DNA of 43,174 nt from Triparma columacea (taxonomy: Eukaryota > Sar > Bolidophyceae > Parmales > Triparmaceae). A program made the position numbers and the translations under genes. Positions 1 through 11,641 of this stretch are shown here, piece after piece. Position 1 is the stretch's first letter; each line of letters begins with the position of its first letter. The notes below the pieces were generated by a model. The model had not been told where the DNA came from, ran no database searches, and worked only from the letters and a program-made list of their open reading frames with translations. The stretch is taken from contig BRYA01000788.1 in NCBI GenBank assembly GCA_030267965.1, forward strand, positions 1-43,174. Reading direction: 5' to 3'.

Positions 1-132
1 AAGGAATAAAACGTTAAGTTGAAAACTCTGGGACCTTTTCCCAAAATAGGCTCGATCTATTCCAAGAGAGCCCATTCCCCAGAACAAGGAAGAAAAAGGA
101 GGGAGAACAAGGAGAGAGAAAAAGAGGTTCAA

Positions 133-2889
133 ATGGAGGAGGTTAAGGATCTCGTCAAAGTTCTAACAACCAGTCATGAAAGCACCGAGCTAGAGACGGC
201 TGCAAAGACGGTGTTGGAGCTAGGGAAGCTAGGAGTGAGTAATGGTTATGTCCCTAAGCTCAATTTAGTTGAGGTGAAGGGCTTGATTGGGGGCTTGGTT
301 AGGGTGATGAGGAAGGACGGAGAGAGGTTTAGGGTGGCAAGGGAGGATGCAGTAGGGGCGATTTATTGGATAAGTTATCTAGGAGGCGTCGAGGTGAAGA
401 AGGGGTTGTTCAAGCACAAGGGGGGCTCATCAGGGGGGCTGATTGCCGGCTTGGTTGAGATACTAGGACAGACGAGGAGCGAGTATAAGTTGGCGAGGGA
501 AAATGCTGTGGTGGCGATAAACGGCATTGCTTTTGGCGCCGACACAGAGGTGTTGAAGGGTTTGTTTGAGCACAAGGGGCTGATTGCCGGCTTGGTTGAG
601 ATACTTGGCCTGAAGGGGAGCGAGTATAAGTGGGTGAGGGAAAATGCTGTGGCGGCGATAAATAGGATTGCTAATGACGCTGATGATGAGGTGAAGGCCA
701 GCCTATTTCTCTTCCCTCAATTGATGTCACGTATTGAGGTGATAATTGGTGAGGGGAACCTCAACAGCACAGAAACGAAAAACATGGCCATGTTACTCAA
801 GAAGGAGATCGAGAATATGGGTGGGGGGGGGCAGTCCGACCCCCCGAGCACACAGTCTTTTGGTTCAAGCACACACACAGCTGGAGGAATTCAGCAAGAG
901 GTTCAAATGGAGGGGGTTAAGGATCTCGTCGAAGTTCTAAAAACCAGTAATGAAAACACCGATCTAGAGACGGCTGCAACGACAGTGTTTGAGCTAGGGA
1001 AGGAAAGAGGGAATAAGCTTAAGTTAGTTGAGGAGGAGGGCTTGATTGGGGGCTTGGTTAGTGTGATGAGGAAAGACGGAGAGAGGTTTAGCGTGGCGAG
1101 GAAAAGTGCTGTGGCAGCGATAGGCAGCATTGCTTTGGGCGACCACCACGACGAAGAGGTGAAGAAGGGTTTGTTTGAGCACAAAGGGCTGATTGCCGGC
1201 TTGGTTGAGATAGTAGGACAGAAGGGGGGCGAGGAAAAGCGGGCGTGTGCAATTGCTGTGGAGGCGAAGATAGTAGGACAGAAGCGGAGCGAGGATAAGC
1301 CTGCGTGGACAATTGCAATGGGGGCTTATGCAATGGGGGCGATAAGCAACATTGCTAATTGCGCTGACGCAGAGGTGAAGAAGGGTTTGTTTAAGCACGA
1401 GGGGCTGATTGCCGGCTTGGTTGAGATACTAGGACAGAAGGGGAGCGAGGATAAGCGGGCGAGGGAAAAGGCTGTGGCGGTGATGAATAGCATTGCTAAT
1501 GGCGCTGACGCAGAGGTGTTGAAGGGTTTGTTTAAGCACGAGGGGCTGATTTCCGGCTTGGTTGAGATACTAGGACAGACGAGGAACGAGCATAAGCGGG
1601 CGAAGAAATATGCTGTGGCGATGATAAATAGGATTGCTTATCTCAACGACGCAGAGGTGAAGAAGGGGGTGTTTGAGCACGAGGGGCTGATTGCCGGCTT
1701 GGTTGAGATGCTAGGACTGGAGGGGAAGAGGAAGGGGGGCGATTATAAGTGGGCGAGGAAAAATGCTGTGGCGGTGATGAATAGCCTTGCTAACGGCGCT
1801 GACGCAGAGGTGTTGAATGGTTTGTTTAAGCACGAGGGGCTGATTGCCGGCTTGGTTGAGATACTAGGACAGAAGGGGAGCGAAGATAAGTGGGCGAAGG
1901 AAAAGGCTGTGGCGGTGATGAATAGCATTGCTAATGGCGCTGACACAGAGGTGTTGAAGGGTTTGTTTGAGCACAAGGGGCTGATTGCCGGCTTGGTTGA
2001 GATACTTGGCCTGAAGGGGAGCGAGTATAAGTGGGTGAGGGAAAATGCTGTGGCGGCGATAAATAGGATTGCTAATGACGCTGATGATGAGGTGAAGGCC
2101 GGCCTATTTCACTTCCCTGAGTTGATGTCACGTATTGAGGCGATAATTGGAGACGTGAACCTCAACGGCACAGACATGAAAAACATGGCGTTATTTCTCA
2201 AGAAGGAGATCGAGAATATGGGTGGGGGGGGGCAGTCAAACCCCCCGAGCACACAGTCTTTTGGCTCAAGCAAGGCTGAATCCGTGTGCATGGAGAATGA
2301 GCTGGCGGTGATGCGCACTGAGCAGGCCGCAATGAAATCCAACATCGAAACAGTCCGCACCGAGCAGGCCGCGATGCGCACCGAGCAGGCCACGATAAAA
2401 TCAAACCTCGAAACAGTCCGCTCCGAGCAGGCCGCGATGCGCTCCGAGCAGGTCGCGATGAAATCCTCCCTAACCTCCGTCCAAGAATCCCTCTTCCGCG
2501 TCGAGAAGGCCCTCGCCACCCTCACCTCCACCCTCGCCCCAACCGAAATCCTCGACCTCACCAACGACATCTCCACTACCCTCTCCAACCCCCCCTCCCC
2601 CACCGACTCCACCGGCAACAACAAACGCTCCAACCTCGCCATCCTCGCCGACAATCAAGCCTCCTACAACCACACCCTCAAGAAGGTCAAGAAGGAGAAG
2701 GACGACATCTCCCGCTCCCTTGAGGCCCTAGAAGACGCCGAAGCTTGCATCATGTGCTTGGATGTGAAACGGAGCGTCCTGTTCTTACCCTGCTGCCATT
2801 TGGTCTGCTGCGGGGAATGCTCGGAAACGGTCGACGACTGCCCGATGTGCAGGGGGGTGATAGGAAGCCGCAAGACGGTGTTCATGTAA
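133..2889 (+). CDS. ARM-repeat protein with C-terminal RING finger (probable E3 ubiquitin ligase)
   Basis: A single open exon codes for 918 residues. I start at the first in-frame ATG; an in-frame TAA lies at 7-9, so nothing further upstream is needed, although a 5' exon cannot be excluded. About ten armadillo-like helical units (core GLIAGLVEILG followed by an AVAAINRIA-type helix) fill residues 1-710. They sit in two blocks that each begin with VQMEEVKDLV or VQMEGVKDLV and end with an IENMGGGGQS linker: three units in the first block and seven in the second. Residues about 719-795 are a heptad-like, probably coiled-coil stretch of repeated RTEQAAM motifs. The C-terminus (about 872-910) is a compact RING with CIMC, PCCHLVCCGEC and CPMC, of the IAP/MEX type. 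Known biology: ARM repeats bind partner proteins and a RING recruits an E2, so a ubiquitin ligase is the likely role. The substrate is unknown. Confidence 0.85.
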   Translation: MEEVKDLVKVLTTSHESTELETAAKTVLELGKLGVSNGYVPKLNLVEVKGLIGGLVRVMRKDGERFRVAREDAVGAIYWISYLGGVEVKKGLFKHKGGSSGGLIAGLVEILGQTRSEYKLARENAVVAINGIAFGADTEVLKGLFEHKGLIAGLVEILGLKGSEYKWVRENAVAAINRIANDADDEVKASLFLFPQLMSRIEVIIGEGNLNSTETKNMAMLLKKEIENMGGGGQSDPPSTQSFGSSTHTAGGIQQEVQMEGVKDLVEVLKTSNENTDLETAATTVFELGKERGNKLKLVEEEGLIGGLVSVMRKDGERFSVARKSAVAAIGSIALGDHHDEEVKKGLFEHKGLIAGLVEIVGQKGGEEKRACAIAVEAKIVGQKRSEDKPAWTIAMGAYAMGAISNIANCADAEVKKGLFKHEGLIAGLVEILGQKGSEDKRAREKAVAVMNSIANGADAEVLKGLFKHEGLISGLVEILGQTRNEHKRAKKYAVAMINRIAYLNDAEVKKGVFEHEGLIAGLVEMLGLEGKRKGGDYKWARKNAVAVMNSLANGADAEVLNGLFKHEGLIAGLVEILGQKGSEDKWAKEKAVAVMNSIANGADTEVLKGLFEHKGLIAGLVEILGLKGSEYKWVRENAVAAINRIANDADDEVKAGLFHFPELMSRIEAIIGDVNLNGTDMKNMALFLKKEIENMGGGGQSNPPSTQSFGSSKAESVCMENELAVMRTEQAAMKSNIETVRTEQAAMRTEQATIKSNLETVRSEQAAMRSEQVAMKSSLTSVQESLFRVEKALATLTSTLAPTEILDLTNDISTTLSNPPSPTDSTGNNKRSNLAILADNQASYNHTLKKVKKEKDDISRSLEALEDAEACIMCLDVKRSVLFLPCCHLVCCGECSETVDDCPMCRGVIGSRKTVFM
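541..2100 (+). repeat. Internal duplication of ARM units with a perfect 159-bp match
   Basis: Positions 541-699 and 1942-2100 are identical over 159 bp and code for the last ARM unit of each block. The flanking linkers (QSDPPSTQSFGSS and QSNPPSTQSFGSS) also match closely. The block start is repeated too, including the bases just before the first ATG. Units of about 47 codons between these points are more diverged. Confidence 0.9.
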
Positions 2890-2982
2890 AAACGAAGGCA
2901 TTCATTTTTCTAGAAACCTTTGGATGTTTTTTATTCCTAGCCGCTTACCCACCCAACCCCCACGATGCACACACGCCCCTCC

Positions 2983-5900
2983 CTACGCTATGACCTTGAT
3001 TTGCTCCTCATCAGCTTCGATCTCGACGCTCCCCACAGCTACCTTGACCTTCCCCACCCCAAGGCCTCCCCCACTTGCGCCCCCGCCGACACCCACTACG
3101 ATCCCCCTAACGCGCCCCTCCCAGAAGGCCTCCCCCACCTTCCCCCCGTCTCCCACCCCCGAAGCGCCCCCCCCAGCGCAGACGATCCTACCCAACTTCT
3201 CATACTCGGCGAAATCCTTGAGCCCCCCCTTGGCACTTTTTACCCCCATGGCCTGGACTTCCTTCGGGGGGTGCTCGCCCATCCTGCTGAGGACAGCTGA
3301 GGCGAAAAGCACAGGGAGGGAGAGGTAAAGCTTGCAGGCTTCCTCAACCAACGAAGTATCCTTGGGTTCGTCGTGGAAGAGGATGCAGTTGGCGAGCATC
3401 ACAAGGATGTCGTCATGGACAGACCCGATCTGCTCCGCAACCGTTGCACCCACGTAACCCCCACCCTTGAGCTTGTCAAAGATCTGCTCCAGGCTGCCCA
3501 TGGGGTTCTCCATCGTCTCCACCCACTTCACTGTGGTGTTGGGCTTCAAGAAGGCTTTGGTCTTGTCCTTGGCCTTCAGCTTCTCAATGACGATTTTGGT
3601 GACCTCCTCGAAAGCCCCCGGTTCGTCCTTCAGCACATCAGGGAGGACCCACCTCCCTATCTTCGTCGTCCAAGTCGTGATGGCGGTGAAGTCGACGTTA
3701 GTGTCCGCCTCCTCCTCCACTAGCTTGACGAGGTCGAACATCTTGTCCTCGGGACCCCTCAGGACATCTCCGACAAGGAGCGACTGCTCCGTTTTGACCC
3801 TCTTCCCATCGACGGCGAACACAACGGCGTCGATGCTCCCGGTGCTCTCCAAGGCCCGCTTCTTCGGCGTCTTGGGCTCGATCGGTACCTCAAACTTCAC
3901 ATCGCCGCCCTCACCCTCGGCTCCAGGGGTGGGTGAAAGAGTCCTCTTCCTCCTCCCCCTCCCCCTCCCGACGCCGACGTTACCGCCACCCTCGCCTCCT
4001 ATCTTCTTCCTTCCCTGCCCTGGGCGCTTGTTCTTGCAGATGCGCTTCTTGCAGCACTGCTTCAACCTGCCTGGACCCCCAAACTTAACCTTGTCCTTGC
4101 AAGCCGAACACTTGCCGCAATCGTCGGCGTTACACGCTGCACAATTCCTGCAGCGGACCATCCTCGTGCCGCCGTGCCCACCACCCCTCCTCCGGATGGG
4201 CTCGTCATCGACGAACTCGTCGTCATCGGAGTCGACATCATCGTCGTCGTCCTCGCTGTCTGTGAAGACCTCGATCGGTCTCCCAGTGGGCCCCAGGAAG
4301 AGCCCGTTGTCGGTGCAGGCTTCCTTGAAGAAGTCGACTGCCTTGAGCATCTGACGACGCAACTCCTTCATTTCGTCAGAACCGGCGCCGTGGGTCTCCA
4401 TCGCCGCATTGTACATGAGACGGAGGTCCTTCTGAAGATCGAAGGGGCGCTTGTAGGTGGAGATATTTTCAGCAATAGAGGAGTAAGAGAGCCCCTTGGA
4501 TCCCCCCTCGCCGCCGATCTGCTGGGAGAACCCGCCTCGGTTGATGATCCTGTCCTCGTCCAACACCAGCGCCATGACCCGCGTCATGATGCCGGTGTTG
4601 ATAAGGGCGTTGATGTCTGGCCAATCGAGCTTCAGCTTCTCCTCGTCGCTGATGCCTTCCGCCCATCCTTTCCCGTAGGTAGCCATGGCCTCCTGGCGAG
4701 ACATGAATTCGCCCTTGACCTTCCTGGATTTCTTGGGAGCGTTATAGTTATCGTCCTCTCCCCACCCATCATCGGAATCGTCCCCGCCCCTCCTTCTCTG
4801 CCTCCTACTTCCGCCTCTCCTTCCCCCACCCTTCCCATTAGCCTCCTCCTGGGGCCTCTTACGCCTTCTGTCCCCATTCATCTCCATGAGCAACCCCCTG
4901 AACAGGTCGCGCTGGTCCTCGGTGTATAGCTTGCGCTTCTGGCTGGCCGTAATCAGCAGATTGTTCGCGGCCTCCATCTCATCGTTGCTGACCCTGCCGA
5001 GCTCGATCTGACTGATCAAGTCTTTCACAACCTTCTTGGTGTCGGCGACAAAGGCCACGGCTTCATCCTTGACCTTCTGGGTCCTCGTGTCGATAACGTT
5101 CCCATCCTCATCCTCCTCGTCATCCGAGTCGGCCCTCCCCGTCCTCTTCTTCATCCTCTTCAGCTTCTCCACCTCCTCCTCCCTCTCTTTCTTCTTCTCC
5201 TCCGACATTGTCGCCTCCTCCTTTTCCCTGATTGTCTTCTCCTTCGCGATCTTTTCCTCCCTCATCTCCTTCTCCATGTCCTTCAACTTACGGGTCAGGA
5301 TATCGACGTTGCAGAAACCGGGCATGACTTTATTCCAGAAGTCCGGGTCGTCGATATCAATTTGGTTCATCTTACCCCCGAAGCTCTGCCTGTTGACCGC
5401 GTGTCCGGTCTTGTTTAGCCACGAGCTGTTCTTGGCGCCCTCCACCACCCTCGTTCTCGTCCTCCTCGACAGGATGGTGTCGATGTCGTCCTTCACGAAG
5501 GAATCTGTATCGTCGTCACCGCCATCACCTTCACTCATCATGGCGTAGGCGCCCTGCTTGAGAAGCTTCTCCATCTCATCAGCTGACGGCATCCCGTCGT
5601 TGTCGTCGTTCTGGAAGGTCCCTAGGACGGCCTGCTCAAGGCCGAGTTTCTTGCTGGCCCTGTCGAACATTTCCTGCTCGAAGGAGCGAGCGGTAATGAG
5701 GCGGTATATCATGACGTCCTTCGTCTGTCCGATGCGGTGGCACCTGGCCTGCGCCTGGACGTCGTTCTGCGGGTTCCAGTCGCTGTCGAAGATGATGCAG
5801 GTGTCAGCGGCGGTCAGGTTGATCCCGACGCCCCCGGCTCGAGTGGAGAGAAGGAAGATGAAGCTGTCGGCGTCGTTGTTGTAGCGATCGATACTCTTCT

Positions 5901-8900
5901 GCCTCTCAGTTCCACTGATCCTGCCGTCAAGGATCTCGTACTCAAACGCCCTATGGTTGCAGTAGTCTGCAATGACGTCGAGCATCCTGACCATTTGGGA
6001 GAAGATCAACACCTTGTGCCCCTCCTTCTTAAGCTTGGGGAGGAGCTTGTCAAGGAGGACCATTTTGCCCGAACTCGTCACAAGGCCCTTATCTTCCCCT
6101 TGCGGGTTGTCCTGCTGGACCACCATGCCCTCCCCTCCCTCGAGCAGGAAGGGGTGGTTGCAGCACTTCCTCAATTCCATCTGAACGTTTTGCAACTTCT
6201 GAGTCTTGGCCCCGGTCTTGGCCGTGAGGAAGGCGTGGTTGTTCTCGAAGATAGCTCTGTAGTAGAGCCTCTGCGTGCTCGTGAGCTCGACGTCGATCAC
6301 AGTCTCCTCCTTCCTGGGGATGTCCTTGGCGACGTCCTCCTTGACCCTCCTGAGCATGTAGGGGGCGATCTGATCCTGCAGTTCCGCCACGGCCTTGGCG
6401 TCCGTGAGGTTCCCATAGGCATAATCGAAGTCGTACTGGTTGTCAAAGACATCCGGATCGACGAAATTCAACAATGTCCACAACTCGTCCATGTTGTTCT
6501 GGAGGGGTGTCCCGGTGATGAGGATGCGGTGCTGGAAGTCGTACTCCTGCTCCGCCCTGTCATGGAGGTCCTTCATGACCTCGAGGAGCTTGCCCTTTTG
6601 GTTCCTGAGCCTGTGGGCCTCGTCGACGATAGTGGACCTGAAAGGGATGTCACCAATGATGTCGAAGTCGGCAATGAGCGTGTCGTATGTTGTCACGAGG
6701 ACGTTGAACTTGAGGAACTCGAACGTCTTGGGCCTGTCCTCGTAGTACCACTCGTACTCCCTCATGACATCCCTCCACTCCCTCTGCCTGTCGTGGTAGA
6801 CACAGAACTTCATGTCTGTCCATCCGGCGAGTTCCCTCTTCCAGTGCTCGACAGTGGACAGTGGGATCACAACGAGGAACGGCCCGGGGCATTTCTCTAC
6901 GCTCCAGAGGTGTTCGAGGTAGCAGACAATCTGGACAGTCTTACCGAGTCCCATTTCGTCAGCCAAGATGCTCCCCTTCTTCTTGTACCACCCACTACTA
7001 AGCCAGTTGACTCCGTCGACCTGGTAGTCCCTCAACGCATTGTCATTCTTGTACTTCTTGGGGTTTTCGTGGTTGTAGAGTTTGGTCATCCAGGCTGCCA
7101 TCTCCTCGTCATCTTCGTCAAAGTCGGCCTGTTTGCAGTACCTCCAGATGAATCCTCCAGCGGTTTCCTTTTCCTTCTCCTTTTCTGTCTCCTTTTCCTT
7201 CTCCTCCTCCTTTTCTGTCTCCTTTTCCTTCTCCTCCTCCATCTTCTCCTCCTTCTTCTCCTCCATTTTCTCCTCCTTCTTCTCCTCTTTGAGTCCCTCC
7301 GCGATGTTCTTGATCCTCGTTGCCGGGATGCCCAGGGTGATGCTCGCCTGGGCGATGCTCGTCCAGACCTTGATGACCTTCCCCGTGGCCTTCTCGATCT
7401 GCTCCACGGACCTCCTCTCTTGCTCCTCCTCGACCAACCTCTCGGCGGCCCCAGCGAGGAGCCTTGCGGGGGTCGTGACGTCCTTGAACTCCTCCAGGGG
7501 GTAGTTGGCCCATACTTTGCCGTCTGGGGGTTTGGTGTACGTCAGGGCCATGTTGTTCACGTGCTTTGGGAGGGCCTCGAGGAACTGGTGGTTCTTGGTC
7601 TTTACGGGGAGCGCGTCCTCGGCAGGGTCCTCCTTCCACCCGTCGCGGAGGACGGCCCCGGAGTAGACCCCGGAACCTCCCATGAACCAGTCCTTCCTCT
7701 CTTCCGGACTCTCGTCGTCGCTGCTTTCACCAATGTCTACCCCTACCATGTCGAAGATGCTCCTCCTCTGGTGGTTGTAAGTAGACATTAGCGTCGAAAT
7801 ATTTCCCATGGGAACGTAGGGTTCGTCCTTGTCGCCCTTGATCCTCTTGGCCCTGTCGTTCCTCGCCTTGATCTTCTCCTCCTTCTGCTTCTTCTTGAGC
7901 TCCCTTGCCTCCTGCGCCTCCCTGGCCTTTCTCCTCTTCTCGCTTTCGGCCTTCTGGATCGCCGTCTTCTTCTTGTAGTCGCTCCTGTCCTCTCTTTCGA
8001 GGAGGTCCTCGTCGATTTCGTATTCCTCCTCGTCACTGTCGACTTGATCTTTTTGGGATCCCTTCTGCGAGCCTTCGTCCTCGTCCTCCGGCGCTCCCTC
8101 GACCTCCTCCCACTCTTGCATGATCTTTCCATAATCGCTTGTAATGTGATCGGCGAAGTCGAGGATGCTGACCCTCTCCTCGGAGAGCTTCGAAATAACG
8201 TCTTCCCTCATGGCCTTCCCGAAGTAGCTGTAGCTGGTGAAGTAGACGTTCTTGGAGGTCGACGAGATCCTCATGAACCTCATATAGAGGTAGTTGTTCC
8301 CCCTCGCCCTCTCCTCGTGGTTGACCAGCTGGTTGACAGAGGAGGCGTCCCTCCCGATCGTGGTCCTTCCGTTGATGCCGATGAGGACGTCCCCGGCTTT
8401 GACGGTGTTCAAGTGCTTGGTAAGGCTTTCAATGGGGAGCCCTGTCAGCTTGCTCTTGCCCTCGAAACTAGTCACGACGGGGTAGCACAGGTTGCAGAGC
8501 TTGAAGGTCATGCCCACCCCGTGAGGGGACGCCGGGATAACGATATCGTACTCCCCGACGTTGAGGTCCTTGTACTGGTTGCATTCGCCGACCTTGTCCT
8601 CCTCGTCCCAAATGAGGCCGGTCTCGAACATCTTGCCCTTTGCTAGGCTCCAAGGGTCGGTGGGACACCGAGAGACGATGTTCACGAGGTCGTCCATCGC
8701 CCCCCTGACCGCAATGCCCGCTGCGAGGTCCTCGACCTTCTCCCCAACGTTCCCCCAGTACTTCTCCTTCGTCCCCACCCCCGAGTACTCATTGATTTTC
8801 TCAGGCACTTCCATGTCGTTCTTGATGTAGTGTAAGGCCTTGCTCTGGGAGAGGAGTTCGAGCTTTAGGTCGTCCCCCGCCCCGCTTCCCTTCCACCCCT

Positions 8901-11156
8901 TTCCTCCCCATTTTCCCTTCTCGTCCACGAGCTTGGCCCTGCCGTGCTCGTTCTCGAACTCCTCGATGTCGGCCTCGATGAGGCTCTTGTCGATCTTGAG
9001 GTCCTTCGGGGCCTCCTCGGCCTCCTTGTGGAAGGCTTCGATGGCGGCCTTTCCGGCGTCGTTCTCGAGGTCGCACTTCTTCTCCCAGCTGCAGTCGACG
9101 TACCCTAGGCCCTTCCACTTGACGAGGTAGAAGAGCGTGGGGACGGCCTTGAGGGGGATCTCCTTGGCCTCGGCCTTCCTCTTGACGGCGGCCTCGGCGG
9201 CCTTGGAGGGCAGCCTGGCAACGTCGAGTTTCCTGCACCTCGGGCAGTGCCATTGCCCCTCGGGGACCTCGGTGAGCTTGGGTTCCAGGGCGCTCATGCC
9301 GCACTTGGCCTCGCAGTGATCGCAGAAGACGTATCCGACGGAGTCCTCCTTCCCCGAGATCCTGCACGTGTCCTCCCAGGGCCTGGCGAGGTTGTCGAGC
9401 CAGTGAAGGTTTTTCTCCTCTTTGTAGGACATGACCCAGGCGTTGAGGAGACGCTCGAACTTCTTCTCCATGTAGTCGGCGACGTACCATATTGGGGTAC
9501 CGTGCTGGTTGTAGACCTGGGAAGGGGGGGAGGGGATTGCGTTAATTGAGTAGGCACTTGGATAGAAAGCTTCCCCTCGTCGGCTTAATCTCTTCGCAAT
9601 GATGCCCCCCCCTCAACTCACCTTGCAGTTCTTCCAAATCTTGCGGCAGTCCCTTGCAAAGTCCTCCGGCAGCTTGTACTTGTTGTCGTCCATTTTCTGC
9701 CTAACCGTCCTGAGGTCCATTGGCACTTGTATGACGTCCAGGTAGTCCGTGAAGTACTCCGTGTCAACGGGTTCCCTGAAGATGTCAGAGAACCCCTCTT
9801 CGCATATCCTGTCCAGCACGGCTAGGCACCTTCTGATGGGCTGCCAGACTGAGGTAACGTTGTTTTGGGCCTTGTCGTGCATGCCGACGTGGAGCTCGTA
9901 GAGGCTGGACTCCTCCTCGTTGAGCTTTTGGTAGACCCTCTTCTCCTCCTCCACCATTGTCTCCCATTTGGCCTCGTCTCCGGAGGGGTCAAGTAGCTGG
10001 TAGAAGGCGTAGGCGGTGCGGGGCCTCTTGGGGGGGCCGGAGATGAATCCTTCGGCGTATGGGTTCCCGCAGGTCGAGGGGTACTTGATGTATGGTGCCT
10101 TGGAGTATATCGCCTCCTTGACCTCTTTCATAACTGGGTCCACCTCCTCGGCGGTGTTGCTGGGGTGGAAGGGGTCCTTGATCTTTTTGGCGATCCTCTC
10201 CACCCTGGTTTTCTCGCTTTGCTCGATCATCTTCTTCATCAGCTTCTCCGCCTCGTCATCCTCGTCGTCCCCCTCCTCTTCGTCCTCCTCCTCCTCCTCA
10301 GCCGCCTGGGCTGCCTCATACTCCTTCATCTCAGCCTCGGTCATTTCGATCCACTCGTCCCTGATCTTCTTCCCGATGACCCTCTCAGCCTCGACCCAGC
10401 CGAGCTCGATCGTAGGGTCCTCGAGCTGGTCGGGGTCCTCCTTCCCCCCAACCAACTTCTTGTGCCACCTGTTGAGCATCGTCTTGGCAGATTTCCCGGC
10501 GCTCGAGATGTCCTCAGGCTTCATCCATTTGGTGTGCAGGTAGCTCTGGTTCTTGAACTTAATCAAGAACTCGTACTCGATGACGACACTGTGTGGGGGG
10601 GGGTGAAAATATGGTGGTCAGTTAAGGAGGAAGTGAACTGAGCCGCGGCGCGTATTCTCGTTTCTAGCCCCCTCCTATCGTCGCTTCGATCTTCCCCAGT
10701 TCTCTGCTTCGCTTAGACGTTCCCGTCCCCTTTTTCTCACCTTGCCCCCGCGACCCCGTTCCTCTCTCCCCTGACCATTTCCATGGCCGTCTTCCTCGCG
10801 TTGGCCATGTGCTCTCTCCTCTTGTTCTTCCCCCCCTCACCATCCCCCACATCCATGAGCCCCCTAATGTCGTCCCTCACTGGCCTCCTCCCAACGATCC
10901 TCTCAATGCTGGGGCTACCGTCAGGCTCGTATATGGGTTCGAAGGTGTACAGGTCGCGGATTCCCGCATCGTACATGTAGCCCTTCTCCACGAAGCCTAA
11001 AGGTCCGGTGGTCCCCTCGGCCTGGAGGGCGAGGGCAGCCTTGGCGTGGGACTTGTTCTTCTTTCGGCCACGGTTGTCATCATCAGAGGTCTGACGGGTA
11101 CGACCGTTGGCATCCTCATCGGAGAGACGGAGCTCCTCATCTGACATATAGTCCAA
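2983..11156 (-). CDS. CHD-like SNF2 chromatin remodeller with chromo, HMG-like, bromo, PHD, PDZ-like and CXXC domains
   Basis: Three exons (11156-10741, 10588-9622, 9516-2983) join in frame to 2,638 residues; both junctions restore conserved domains. In order: acidic N-terminus; chromodomain split by intron 1 (IERIVG about 84, then EYEFLIKFKNQSYLHTKW from about 143); HMG-box-like segment (PKRPRTAYAFYQL, about 325-375); bromodomain (about 378-485) completed across intron 2 by NCK/VYNQHGTPIW; PHD-like finger (about 512-555, FCDHC and WHCPRC); second chromodomain (YLVKWKGLGYVDCSW, about 590); PDZ-like domain (about 782-876, with AGDVLIGING); KE-rich linker; SNF2 ATPase (about 1288-1754) with DEMGLGKT, DEAH and QAQARCHRIGQ motifs, all intact; CXXC finger (about 2246-2290) followed by an AT-hook-like GRGRGRRKR. 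It should use ATP to slide or eject nucleosomes in the nucleus, directed by methyl-lysine, acetyl-lysine and CpG readers. The ATPase is certain; the PDZ and HMG calls are weaker. Confidence 0.93.
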
Positions 11157-11641
11157 TGCGGCTGAAAGAGTATTGGGCGTGGTGAGTGGTTAGGCAGGAG
11201 AGGAAGGGTCAGGTTAGGAGGGAGTGGGTAATATGTGTGTATGGGGGTAAAACTGGCTGTATAGGGTGGTATATAGGTATATATGTATATTAATGGATAG
11301 GTTTTGTAAAGACGAGAGTATTGATGTAGTGTGTGGTCTATATACCCAAATTTGAGAGAGAATTTGTTGTTATAAGGATGAACGTTCGTCGGGCTGTGGA
11401 AAGGAAGAATCTTTATTCAAATCCTACGTCAAATATACAATTCACAGCCTCAATCTACGCACCATAATCAACCTTTGTCTTTCGTCTAGTTGTTTGAACG
11501 ATGTTCTCAGGGTTAACCTCCTCAGGTGGAGGCATCTTGGCTGACTTTGGAGGGGAGGAGGAGGGGCGATGAGAAAAGAGAGTCCCAGACCAACACTGCT
11601 TCCAAACTACTGGTCATTTCGACCGACAAAGACAAGATTTG
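11157..11641. other. Divergent intergenic region between the remodeller and the first zinc-finger gene
   Basis: This 485-bp gap separates two divergent start codons and presumably holds both promoters. It includes an AT-rich stretch around 11264-11300 with TATATA-like runs. No ORF with domain support was seen. Confidence 0.5.

Noticed and set aside
5737..7791. Plus-strand ORF of 684 codons opposite the remodeller
   Set aside because: It is a shadow of the SNF2 coding region caused by GC-rich third positions; its Leu/Val-rich translation has no domain logic.
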